This document shows, piece after piece, positions 28,475 to 37,244 of a stretch of DNA of 58,828 nucleotides (position 1 is its first letter; the number at the start of each line of letters is the position of its first letter). Location of the stretch: positions 1 through 58,828 of the forward strand of contig JADZFF010000029.1 in the NCBI GenBank assembly GCA_020850015.1. Direction: 5' to 3'. The notes below the pieces were generated by a model. The model was given only the letters and a program-made list of their open reading frames with translations, made no database searches and had not been told where the DNA came from. A program made the position numbers and the translations under genes. Origin of the DNA: Bdellovibrionales bacterium (GTDB taxonomy: Bacteria; Bdellovibrionota; UBA1018; JADZFF01).

Positions 28475-30208
28475 CTAGAAGCCGGCCGCGGGGCAGCGGG
28501 CGATGTCGCGAGGGAAGAGCAGGGTGCTCTGCGGATCCGCGGCCTCGACCCGATTCTTCCAGGGGCAGAACCGGGGCTCGAGACGCGAGCGGAACTGCGC
28601 CGGATTGAGCGAGAGCTGGATCAGTTCCGAGTCGCTCGCGCGCTGCATCTCCACCAGGAAGGTCCGCAGGTCGCGAAGCTCTTCCTTGCCGGGGGTATCG
28701 TCGCGGGCCAGGAGGGCGTCCACGCGCTCGATCGCCCAGGGGAACCAGGCGCGAAGCTCCTGAAGCGACATGGAGGTCGCGGCGTGGGAAAGCATCATGG
28801 CCGCGTTGGCCATGAAAACCGCGGAGGCGTTCGTGGCGTGGTTTTCCTGCACGCGGCAGGCGAAGTACTGCGAACGGCCCGTCATGCGGAGCCCCATGTT
28901 CCCGCTGGTCATCAGGCGCTGCATTTCCATGCGGGCCTCGGTGCTGCAGTTCAGGGGCTCTCCGCCGTTCAGGCCTTCGCTGCCCGTGCCGCCGGGCGAG
29001 CCGGCCTGGTTCACGTCGCCGGTGCCGCCGGGAACGCCGTCGGGGGTGCCGTTCGGAGAACCGCCTTCGGGCGAGCCGCCGTTCGGCACATCAGGGTTGG
29101 GATTCGGATTGGGATTCGGGTTTTCGGTCTCGCCCGTGCCGGTGCCATTACCGGTGCCGTTGCCCTCGGGATTGCCCGTGCCGCCGTTGCCGCCCTCCGG
29201 CGTATCGGAGCCGTTGGGATCGCCGGGCGTGCCATCGGCGGCCGGGGTATCGCCGGTGCCGCCGTCGCCCTCGGGTTCATCCGGGGTGGCGGGGTCAGTG
29301 GGCGGCGTCACCGGGTCGGTCGGGGTGGCCGGATCCGTCGGCGGGGTAGAGGGTGTGGAAGGCGTCGAAGGGACGGAAGGCGTCGGCGTCGGCCTGGGCA
29401 CGGTCACGGTGACCGGCTCATCGTCGAAAGTCACCACGTCCGTCGGGTCGGGCTGCGGGGCCGGAGTGGCGTGAGCCACGGCCGGCGCGGGGATGCGCGC
29501 CCAGCGCACGGCCACCATGCGGCCCCACCGGCGGGCGCCTCGGCAGGCCTCGGCGTTGTTGAGCGCGTTGCCGCACTCAAAGGAGATCGCAGAGAACAGG
29601 ATCGCGTTTCCGGCCGCGCGGGCCATGTGATTGTACGCGGTATTGCCCTGCTGCCAGAGGCCGAGCAGCACGGCGTCCATGCAATGGTCGGTCAGGGGCC
29701 GGCACTCACGGGCCATGATGTACTTCAGGAAGCTGTCTTCCGATGTCATGGTCGCAAGCACCTCGCGGGCCGTCTTGCCCTCGCCGCGGAGCGCGTCGAA
29801 GCGCTCGATGTCGCCGCCGGTGATATCGAGGCCATCGCGGTAGCAGAGCAGCCAGGGGATGAAGTCGTCGGTGGTGCCAAGCTGTGCGTTGCAGTGGTTG
29901 CCCACCACGCCGCGGACGTTCTGGGGCATGCTGGCCACGGCGCTGGTGTGCGAGGATTTCATGTCCTCCGCGAGAAGAAGCATCTCGCGGACGTAACAAT
30001 CGCGGCCCGTGCCGCAGCGGGTGCGCACACCGCGCACATATTCCTTCGCCGCGTCGGGAAGCTGCAGCCAGTAGTCCGGTGTGATGCCGGCTTCGACGTC
30101 GGGCACGAAGGCGGAGAGGATCAGCCCGAGAATGGCGCCGAGCGCCGCCATCTTCAGGGAGTCGAGGTTCGAAAGAGCCACCACACGCTGCAAAGAGGAA
30201 CGCTTCAT
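28475..30208 (-). CDS. Hypothetical secreted protein with long Pro/Thr/Gly/Asn low-complexity linker
   Basis: Signal-anchor N-term; PTPTPSVPSTPSTPST...NPNPNPNPNP linker between two Cys-containing helical regions. Confidence 0.65.
   Translation of the reverse strand: MKRSSLQRVVALSNLDSLKMAALGAILGLILSAFVPDVEAGITPDYWLQLPDAAKEYVRGVRTRCGTGRDCYVREMLLLAEDMKSSHTSAVASMPQNVRGVVGNHCNAQLGTTDDFIPWLLCYRDGLDITGGDIERFDALRGEGKTAREVLATMTSEDSFLKYIMARECRPLTDHCMDAVLLGLWQQGNTAYNHMARAAGNAILFSAISFECGNALNNAEACRGARRWGRMVAVRWARIPAPAVAHATPAPQPDPTDVVTFDDEPVTVTVPRPTPTPSVPSTPSTPSTPPTDPATPTDPVTPPTDPATPDEPEGDGGTGDTPAADGTPGDPNGSDTPEGGNGGTGNPEGNGTGNGTGTGETENPNPNPNPNPDVPNGGSPEGGSPNGTPDGVPGGTGDVNQAGSPGGTGSEGLNGGEPLNCSTEARMEMQRLMTSGNMGLRMTGRSQYFACRVQENHATNASAVFMANAAMMLSHAATSMSLQELRAWFPWAIERVDALLARDDTPGKEELRDLRTFLVEMQRASDSELIQLSLNPAQFRSRLEPRFCPWKNRVEAADPQSTLLFPRDIARCPAAGF
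28985..29405 (-). repeat. Low-complexity linker-coding DNA incl. short tandem repeats encoding (NP)n and PST/TDP units
   Basis: ggattcggattgggattcggg-type hexamers at ~29095-29125 and surrounding PT/G-rich codons. Confidence 0.7.
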
Positions 30209-30389
30209 CAGATACGACCTTCCGCGGGAGTCATTTTCCGCGGGGCAGAAACTAACAAAACATTCTGTTTTGGTCAACTATAATTGACGCATTGAGTCAG
30301 GAATTTTCCCCCAAGATGTCAAGGTACTTACCGACCATTCGGCTCGGTCTTTGGCGCAACATGGCGAGCCCGCTTAGGATTCCTCGCTC

Positions 30390-31388
30390 ATGATCCACGT
30401 CGAGCACCTGTCCAAGTCATTTCGCGTCTTCCAGAAGGACCCCGGGTTTCGTGGATCACTGAGATCCCTCTTCAAACGAAAGTGGATCGAGAAACATGCC
30501 TTGAAGGACTTGAACCTCCACGTAGGCCCCGGCGAGATCGTGGGGCTCGTGGGGGCGAACGGCGCGGGTAAGACCACCGCGGTGAAGATGCTCGCCGGGA
30601 TCATCCACCCCACGAGCGGAACGGCGAACGTGCTGGGCCATACCCCCTGGCAGCGAAAGAACGCCTTTCGCCGGGAGATCGCGCTCCTCATGGGTCAGAA
30701 GGCCCAGCTCTGGTGGGACCTTCCGGCCGGAGACTGTTTCGAGCTCCTGCGCGACATCTACTCGCTCCCCGAGGCCGAGTTCCGCAAGACCCTCGGGTCG
30801 CTGACCGCGATGCTGGGGGTAGAGGGGCAGCTCCGCACCCAGATCCGCCGCCTGAGCCTCGGCGAACGTATGAAAATGGAGATCATCGCCGCGCTCCTGC
30901 ACCAACCCAAGGTGGTGTTTCTCGACGAGCCCACGATCGGGCTCGATCTCACCGCCCAACGGGCCGTGAGGAAGTTCCTGCTCGAGTACCGGGCCTCGCA
31001 CCGGCCGGCAATGATCCTCACCTCCCACTACATGGAGGACATCGAGCAGCTCTGCGAGCGGATCGTGATCCTGCGCGAGGGAGAGAAAGTTTTCGACGGT
31101 CCGCTGGCCGACATCCAACGCGCCCACTCCGTGCGGAAGGTCGTGATCGCTCGACTAGGAGAGCCCGCGGCGGGCAGCGAAGCCGCCTGGGAACGCTTCG
31201 AGCTCCCGGCCGCCTGGGCTTCGGCTGTGCGCCGCACGGCCGAGGAAGTGCGCTACTCGGTGGACCGAGGGCGCGTGGCCGAGGCGGCGAGCCGTATGCT
31301 GCAGGGGATGCCGGTGGCGGATCTCAGCATCGAGGAGGAGGACATCTCGAACCTCATCGAGGCCCTCCTGCACCGGAGGCCGCAGTGA
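30390..31388 (+). CDS. ABC-2 transporter ATP-binding protein
   Basis: GANGAGKTTAVKML Walker A, LSLGERMKMEI signature, VVFLDEPTIGLDL Walker B. Confidence 0.94.
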   Translation: MIHVEHLSKSFRVFQKDPGFRGSLRSLFKRKWIEKHALKDLNLHVGPGEIVGLVGANGAGKTTAVKMLAGIIHPTSGTANVLGHTPWQRKNAFRREIALLMGQKAQLWWDLPAGDCFELLRDIYSLPEAEFRKTLGSLTAMLGVEGQLRTQIRRLSLGERMKMEIIAALLHQPKVVFLDEPTIGLDLTAQRAVRKFLLEYRASHRPAMILTSHYMEDIEQLCERIVILREGEKVFDGPLADIQRAHSVRKVVIARLGEPAAGSEAAWERFELPAAWASAVRRTAEEVRYSVDRGRVAEAASRMLQGMPVADLSIEEEDISNLIEALLHRRPQ

Positions 31389-32200
31389 CCGCCCTCCCCA
31401 CCTGGGCCTGGCGGGTGGCGGATCTCGAGGTCCGCCGCCTGTTCTCCTACCGCGTGGACTTCTGGGTGAGCTTCGTCGTCTCAACGGGCGTGCAGCTCCT
31501 GGCCTCGTATTTCCTCTGGCTCGCGGTATTCGAACACACGGGGCGCGACACGGTGGGGGGCTACAGCTTCCAGGCCCTGGTCTACTACTCGATGATGGCC
31601 CCCCTCTTCACGCGGGCCGTGCGCGGGAAGGAGTTCGGGCTTATCTCCGACGAGATCTACGACGGCTCTCTGAGCCGCTTCCTCCTCTATCCGATCCCCA
31701 TGTTCGGCTACAAACTCACCCTTCACGCCGCCCATGTCGGCATGACCTCGCTACAGCTCCTCTTGGGCTTCGCGGCCTACGCGCTGACCGCCGGGCTGCC
31801 CGCGGGGCACACCACGAGCGCCGGATCGATCGCCCTGGGACTCTCAGCGCTTCTCGCCGCCTCCGTCCTCCATTTTTTCTTGTCGCTCATTCTTGAGATG
31901 GTGGCCTTCTGGGCAGAAGGCATCTGGAGCCTGCTCGTGATGCTTCGGTTCGTGACGAGCTTCCTGGGCGGCGGCCACATCCCGCTCACGCTCTTTCCGG
32001 AGCAGATGCAGCAGGCGATGGCCTGGCTCCCCTTCCCCTACCTGGTGAGTTTCCCGCTGCTCTGTTTCCAGGGCGAGATGGGCCTCGCGGACTGGGCGAT
32101 CGGCGTCGGAGCGATCGCCGCATGGAGCCTCATCTTCGGGCTCATCGCGCTGAGGGTCTGGCGGAAAGGCACGCTTCAGTTCACCGGGGTGGGAATGTAG
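31385..32200 (+). CDS. ABC-2 family permease
   Basis: GTG start overlapping previous stop; 6-TM-like hydrophobic protein FVVSTGVQLLASYFLW... Confidence 0.85.
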   Translation: MTALPTWAWRVADLEVRRLFSYRVDFWVSFVVSTGVQLLASYFLWLAVFEHTGRDTVGGYSFQALVYYSMMAPLFTRAVRGKEFGLISDEIYDGSLSRFLLYPIPMFGYKLTLHAAHVGMTSLQLLLGFAAYALTAGLPAGHTTSAGSIALGLSALLAASVLHFFLSLILEMVAFWAEGIWSLLVMLRFVTSFLGGGHIPLTLFPEQMQQAMAWLPFPYLVSFPLLCFQGEMGLADWAIGVGAIAAWSLIFGLIALRVWRKGTLQFTGVGM

Positions 32201-32992
32201 ATGCTGCGCTACCTTCGCCTCTACGCCGCGTTCGTGCGCTTCAGCTTCTCGAAGGCCATGGTGTTCCGGCTCGACTTCAGCTTCCGCATCGTGATGGACC
32301 TCATCTACTACGCGGTGAATCTTGCCTTCTACGGAGTGATCACCTCGCACAGCGAGCAGCTCGCCGGCTGGGACTCGGGCCAGGTGCGCATCTTCGTGTC
32401 GGGCTACCTGCTCCTCGACGCGATCGCGATGACCCTCTTCTCCACGAACCTCTGGATGTTCAGCAAGGCCGTGAACACGGGCGAGCTCGACTACCACCTG
32501 GTGCGGCCCGTTTCTTCGCTCTTCTTTCTGAGCCTCCGCGAGTTCGCGGCCAACTCCTTCGTGAACCTGCTCATGGCCGCCGGCATCATGGCCTGGGCCA
32601 TCGGCAGCTACTCGGAGTCTTTCAGCGCGGGGCGCGTGATTCTCTACCTCGCGCTGATCCTCAACGGCACGCTCCTCTACTACGTTCTTCAGATGCTCAC
32701 GGCCGTGCCGGTGTTCTGGACGCAGTCGGGCATGGGCCTCCAAGGCCTGTTCCACCAGATGGCGCGGCTCATGGAGCGCCCGGACGGCGTGTTCCGGGGC
32801 TGGAGCCGCAAGATCGTGACGATCTTCGTCCCCTTCGCGCTCATGGCGAGCTTTCCCGCGCGCGTGCTGTTCTCGGCCGAGGTCGACTACGGCCTGCTCC
32901 TACACCTGGCGGCCGTCACGGCCGCGTTCTGGGGGATTCTTCTCTTTGTCTGGGCCCGCGGGCTCAGGGCCTACTCCTCGGCCTCGAGTTAG
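32201..32992 (+). CDS. ABC-2 family permease
   Basis: Hydrophobic multi-TM; directly abuts preceding permease. Confidence 0.85.
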   Translation: MLRYLRLYAAFVRFSFSKAMVFRLDFSFRIVMDLIYYAVNLAFYGVITSHSEQLAGWDSGQVRIFVSGYLLLDAIAMTLFSTNLWMFSKAVNTGELDYHLVRPVSSLFFLSLREFAANSFVNLLMAAGIMAWAIGSYSESFSAGRVILYLALILNGTLLYYVLQMLTAVPVFWTQSGMGLQGLFHQMARLMERPDGVFRGWSRKIVTIFVPFALMASFPARVLFSAEVDYGLLLHLAAVTAAFWGILLFVWARGLRAYSSASS

Positions 32993-33002
32993 GCCGCGCC
33001 GA

Positions 33003-33938
33003 CTACCAGGAAAGCCTTGCCCCCAAGGTGATAGTGTTCGCGAGCGACTCGCCCGTGTCGTCCAGGGCGACGGAAACCTTGCCGCTGAGCTTGAGCGCGG
33101 GGCTCACGCGAAAGCTCACTCCTCCCGAGGCCGACTGGACAGGCTCTTCGGGCGAGCTGACGGTCAGGGTGGAGGCGTAGGATGCGGTGAGATCCCAGCT
33201 GTCGGCGGGGCTGAGCTCCACGTCGAACCCCAGGCTCTCCGTGGGAAAGCTCGAAACCAGTCCGCCGCTGGTGGACAGCAGGCGCGAGGTTCCCAGGGAT
33301 CCGCGCACCCTATCCGCCCCCGATGCGTAGAACCAACGATCGTAGGAGGCCGAGATCCACAGCCAGTCGCTGACCTCGCGGCCCAGGGAGAAGCCCAGCA
33401 TCGAGGAGCTGAGCGCGGCACCCTTGCTCAGGGAGCTGCCGGCGCGCTGAAAACGCTCCATTCCGAAGCGCAGGGAAACCTCCGTGACCCTCTCTCCGCC
33501 CCAGAGCCGCTGAATCTCCTGGGTGGCTTCGAACTCGCCGCCCAGACCCGTCACTTTGTCGCCGAGAGAGCGGCCCTTGAGCGATAGGGCCAGGGAAAAC
33601 TCGTCGCTGAGCCATGCATCAACGCCCAACCCGAAATCGAGGTCAGTGCCGGTGCCGACGCCTCCGGACCCCGTGGAGTCCTCGCTGGAATGCGCGATGC
33701 CGGCGGATCCGGTGAGCGCCCAACGCTCATCCAGGCCAAGCGAAATCCCGGCGTTGCCTGAGACCGTGCCGTCCTCGCTCCAGGATCCGGTGAAGGACAG
33801 GGAGCTCCCTCGCGCTTCCGCCGGATCCGGAGCCACCGATTCCGCAGCCGGGGCGGGGTTGGACTCGGTCTCTGGCCCAGCCGCGCCGGCGGAGCCCGCG
33901 GCGAGGAGCGCGCCCAGAAAAAGCACACTACGAGTCAC
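33003..33938 (-). CDS. Secreted/outer-membrane beta-barrel-like protein
   Basis: GTG start within end of upstream gene; signal peptide; alternating amphipathic strands ending in aromatic (RLSW). Confidence 0.6.
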   Translation of the reverse strand: MTRSVLFLGALLAAGSAGAAGPETESNPAPAAESVAPDPAEARGSSLSFTGSWSEDGTVSGNAGISLGLDERWALTGSAGIAHSSEDSTGSGGVGTGTDLDFGLGVDAWLSDEFSLALSLKGRSLGDKVTGLGGEFEATQEIQRLWGGERVTEVSLRFGMERFQRAGSSLSKGAALSSSMLGFSLGREVSDWLWISASYDRWFYASGADRVRGSLGTSRLLSTSGGLVSSFPTESLGFDVELSPADSWDLTASYASTLTVSSPEEPVQSASGGVSFRVSPALKLSGKVSVALDDTGESLANTITLGARLSW

Positions 33939-34386
33939 GACGGCCTCCCCGTTTGCCCTGCCGACGCTCCCTGCGCTCCTGGCGAGTCCGGCGGCGCTCC
34001 ATGCGCCGTTTGCGCATTTCATCAAGCCGTTTCTTGCGCTCTCCCGGAGAAAGGCTTCGGAATTTCTGGATCCGTTCCCTGCGGACAGCCCGCTGCTCGG
34101 GCGACATCGCGCGGAGGCGCTCGAAGCGTTTCCTGATGCGCGCCCGCCGCTCCGGGCTCATCGAGAGGAACCGTTCCCGCCGGGCCCGGATACGCTCGCG
34201 CTGGTCCGCCGGTAGCTGCTTCCAGCGCTCGAAGTTCGCCCGCGCCTGCTTTCGCTCTTCAGGGCTCAGGGACTCCCACTTCCGGCGCCGCTCCCCCGAG
34301 GAGGCGAACACCGGCCAGGCCGCCGAAAGAAGAACGGCTGCCGCCATCCTCGCCAGCATGCTCCTGCGGTCCATCGGGGAATTCAT
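33928..34386 (-). CDS. Arg-rich secreted DUF3106-like repeat protein
   Basis: Tandem LSPEERxxxRxxxxRW / MSPERRARIRKRFERLRAMSPEQRA units after signal sequence. Confidence 0.7.
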   Translation of the reverse strand: MNSPMDRRSMLARMAAAVLLSAAWPVFASSGERRRKWESLSPEERKQARANFERWKQLPADQRERIRARRERFLSMSPERRARIRKRFERLRAMSPEQRAVRRERIQKFRSLSPGERKKRLDEMRKRRMERRRTRQERRERRQGKRGGRRDS

Positions 34387-34520
34387 GGCTCGTTTCCTTC
34401 CTGTTCTTCCTCTTCCTCTTCCCAAGACTCATCCTCTAGAAGCTCCAGCTCCTCGTACATCCCGAGCCCGAGAAAGAACTCTGGGTCCTCGATCAAGATC
34501 TCATCCGGGTTTCCGCTCAT
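34383..34520 (-). CDS. Small highly acidic ORF, 45 aa
   Basis: MSGNPDEILIEDPEFFLGLGMYEELELLEDESWEEEEEEQEGNEP; ATGA overlaps with both neighbours; absent from ORF track. Confidence 0.6.
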   Translation of the reverse strand: MSGNPDEILIEDPEFFLGLGMYEELELLEDESWEEEEEEQEGNEP

Positions 34521-34903
34521 CCTTCGCTCCAATCGTCCTCGATCAGCAGCTCCCAATCCTCGTCGCTGAGGTCGGCGAGATCCTCCATGTCGTCGAGCGC
34601 CTCAAGCATCTCGAGCTCCTCGCCCAAAGCTTCGGAATCCGCCAGGAGCTCGGCCTCGCCCGGAGGCTCGGACGAGGGCCTGAACATCAGCCAGGCCAGG
34701 CCGGCGGCGGCGGCGGAGGCCCCCCAGCCCGCGAAGGCGCGCAAAAACCCGCGGCGCCCAGAAAAAATCCGCCAAACCTCACGAGGCTCGCGGGCCCCGC
34801 CCTGTTCCTTCTCGAAGCGCGCCCAGAACTTCCGGTCGAACTCGGGGCCTGGATCCCGCACGAGCCTGCGCCGGAGGGCCTGCCAGAGGGATTCCCGGGT
34901 CAT
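34517..34903 (-). CDS. Putative anti-sigma-like single-TM protein with acidic C-terminal tail
   Basis: Basic N-term, TM FLRAFAGWGASAAAAGLAWLMF, Asp/Glu-rich tail; ATGA overlap with ECF sigma gene. Confidence 0.6.
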   Translation of the reverse strand: MTRESLWQALRRRLVRDPGPEFDRKFWARFEKEQGGAREPREVWRIFSGRRGFLRAFAGWGASAAAAGLAWLMFRPSSEPPGEAELLADSEALGEELEMLEALDDMEDLADLSDEDWELLIEDDWSEG

Positions 34904-35430
34904 GGGGCCTCCTTCGCGCGCAGGCACTTCGCGAGCGCCTCTCGGGCCCGGAAGAGCAGCGATTTCACGGCCGACTCGCTCGCGCCCGTCTGGCTCGCGA
35001 TCTCCGCCAGGGGAAGCTCCGCCACGGATCTCAGCATCAGAGCCTCGCGCTGAGCCGGAGCCAGCCGATCGATGCAGTCCTGCAGGCCCCTTTGATCGGC
35101 GGCATCTACCAGCGCCGTCTCCGCGCTGGGGCCCTCGTCGGCCAAGGCGTCTTGCGCAGTGGCCCCGCTTTCGAGGTCAGGGATCAAGGGAAGCTCCCCC
35201 CGCTTTCGCAGATGATCGAGCGCCGCATTGCGCGCGATCGACCAGAGCCAGGTCGAGAGCTTGGAGTCCCCTCGGAAGCCGTCGCGGGCCGCGTAGGCCT
35301 TGAGGAACACGTCCTGCGTGAGCTCCTCCGCGACCGCGTCCCTGCCGATGGTGCCTCTCACATAAGCCATGATGGGTCCCTTGAAGGCGTCATAGATCCG
35401 ACGGAATGCCGGCACCTCGCCCTCCCGCAC
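34900..35430 (-). CDS. ECF-family RNA polymerase sigma factor (start may be upstream of 35430)
   Basis: VAEELTQDVFLKAYAARDGFRGDSKLSTWLWSIARNAALDHLRKR (region 2); LAPAQREALMLRSVAELPLAEIASQTGASESAVKSLLFRAREAL (region 4). Confidence 0.93.
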   Translation of the reverse strand: MREGEVPAFRRIYDAFKGPIMAYVRGTIGRDAVAEELTQDVFLKAYAARDGFRGDSKLSTWLWSIARNAALDHLRKRGELPLIPDLESGATAQDALADEGPSAETALVDAADQRGLQDCIDRLAPAQREALMLRSVAELPLAEIASQTGASESAVKSLLFRAREALAKCLRAKEAP

Positions 35431-35653
35431 CCTCAGCCAGAGGGCGCGGGCCTCCTCGTCCGGTAAGACGGACGAGCCTGACGAACGTTGCGGTCCTTCG
35501 CGCCCTTGAGGTGTAGATTTAGGGGACAGGCGAGCCTCCGGGAAAGGTGATCTGGAAATCCCTTGGATTCCAGGATGTTAAAAAAAAGCATCCGGAACCG
35601 CAACCCCGCGCCGCCCCATCCGTCTGACTCCACGAAGGAAGGAACCTGAATCT

Positions 35654-36085
35654 ATGTCGATCTTGAAGACCTTTGGAACGTTGATAGCCGCGTCGGGGCT
35701 CACCCTGGCGCTGATCTCCACCGATGTTTTCGCGCGGCCGGGCGGCCCGGGTAAGGGCGCGGAAAAGCGCGCGGAACGGCAGGAGCGGCGCGAGGAGCGC
35801 CGCGAAGAGCGCAAGGACTTCCGCGAAGATCGGCGGAAAAAGCGCGGGGAAATGAGGGAACTGCGCAAGAAACGCCATGACGAGATCGAAGGGATGCGCA
35901 AGTCGGCCCTAGCCGATGGCAAGATGAGCGACGAGGAGCGCGCCGCGATCGAGGCCAAGCGGAAGGAGTACCGCGAGGAGGCCAAGGAGGAGCGCGCCGA
36001 GTGGAAAGAAGAGCGCCAGAAGCGGCGCGAGCAATGGCAGAAGGAGCACGGCAAGGACGCGCCGGCTGAAGGCACCGACTCCTGA
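35654..36085 (+). CDS. Secreted highly charged coiled-coil protein
   Basis: Signal peptide then ER/KR-rich helix; divergent from ECF operon. Confidence 0.7.
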   Translation: MSILKTFGTLIAASGLTLALISTDVFARPGGPGKGAEKRAERQERREERREERKDFREDRRKKRGEMRELRKKRHDEIEGMRKSALADGKMSDEERAAIEAKRKEYREEAKEERAEWKEERQKRREQWQKEHGKDAPAEGTDS

Positions 36086-36140
36086 TTCGTTGCTCCACTT
36101 CAATGTTCTCTCCGCAACGAGCCGTTGCGGCTGACCCGAG

Positions 36141-36190
36141 ACCGGCCCGCGGGAGCAAAACTGCACCGCCGGGCCGGTTTCATTTCTCCT
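36141..36190 (+). terminator. Hairpin terminator after 35654 CDS
   Basis: 9-bp stem ACCGGCCCG/CGGGCCGGT followed by ttcatttct. Confidence 0.55.
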
Positions 36191-36293
36191 ATCATCTCGT
36201 CATCATTGCCTTTTTTTGACACTTGACTCTATTTGTCAAATTATTTACATTCCTTAATAGAGTTAAGAGTGATCTCAAAGAAAGGGAAGCCCC

Positions 36294-37220
36294 ATGGCCC
36301 GAACCTCTCTGATCGTCTCACTGACTGTCGCAGCTCTCGTTCTGACTCCCTCGCTGGCCCGAGCGAAGGGCCAAGCCAAGCCCACCGAACCCGCCTTTAC
36401 GACGCCTGAGCCCGTTCGCGGCGTGCGCCTGGGTACCGTGGGCACGCGCCCCTTCCAGCTGCCGAACGGCTCGCGCGTGGACCTCGCGGCCGACCTCGAA
36501 ACCCTGCTCCTCACCGCCGTGGCCTCCACGCCCTCGCTCGCGCCGGCCGAGGCTTCGAGCGACGACCCCTGCGAGCGCCGCATGGAAGTGCGGGCCGCCA
36601 TCAGCACACTCGACCTCAATGTCGCCGAGCTCGGAGTGCGTTTCGGCTACACGCCCTCGGGAGAGACTTCCACGGTGACGAGCGTTCAAGGCTCGCTCGG
36701 CGTGAAGATCGGCACGCTCGCGATGGACTTCAGCCTCTGGGAATGCGAGCGCGGCCGCTGCACGGCCGTGGGCGCCTCCACCGCCACTCAGGCCACGGCG
36801 GGCGTGGAGCTCGCCTTCGAGATCGCTTTCGGCGAGATCACCACGGGCCCCGCGCTCCTCTTCAACACGCCGCTCGGCGAGACCGTGCGCAAGATCATGC
36901 AAAAAGGCATGGAGCGGCTCGCGGCCTCGGCGCGCATCCACGAGCTGCCCTGGCAGGCCGTGGTTCGCGCGGTGAATAGCGAGGACGGCACCTTCATCTT
37001 CGATTCCGGCGCGCGTCACCGACTGAAGAGCGGCCAGACCTTCACGATTTACGCGGTGGAAGACGGGGGAACCTCCTGCGACGTGTTCCGCGCGCTTGCG
37101 CACGTGCACACGGTACAGGTCGACACGGTTTCGTCCGTGGCCACTGTGGACCGCACGCTCGGCTCGCGCTCGCCCCGCGTGGGCGATCTCGTGATGGTGC
37201 GGCTCGCGGGCTCCCAGTAA
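36294..37220 (+). CDS. Secreted protein, CsgG/FlgT-like architecture
   Basis: Signal peptide; VRLGTVGTRPFQLPNGSRVDLAADLETLLLTAV; C-term DSGARHRLKSGQTFTIYAVE...RVGDLVMVRL. Confidence 0.5.
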   Translation: MARTSLIVSLTVAALVLTPSLARAKGQAKPTEPAFTTPEPVRGVRLGTVGTRPFQLPNGSRVDLAADLETLLLTAVASTPSLAPAEASSDDPCERRMEVRAAISTLDLNVAELGVRFGYTPSGETSTVTSVQGSLGVKIGTLAMDFSLWECERGRCTAVGASTATQATAGVELAFEIAFGEITTGPALLFNTPLGETVRKIMQKGMERLAASARIHELPWQAVVRAVNSEDGTFIFDSGARHRLKSGQTFTIYAVEDGGTSCDVFRALAHVHTVQVDTVSSVATVDRTLGSRSPRVGDLVMVRLAGSQ

Positions 37221-37244
37221 GGAAGCCCGGCGGAGGTCAGCGAT

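Noticed and set aside
28985-29405. Possible CRISPR or VNTR array
   Set aside because: Short imperfect in-frame codon repeats without spacers; simply encodes a low-complexity linker.
28784-30283. 499-aa plus-strand ORF opposite the 28475 gene
   Set aside because: Antisense of low-complexity PT/G linker producing GRRRR/HGHG artefacts; minus-strand gene has signal peptide and normal composition.
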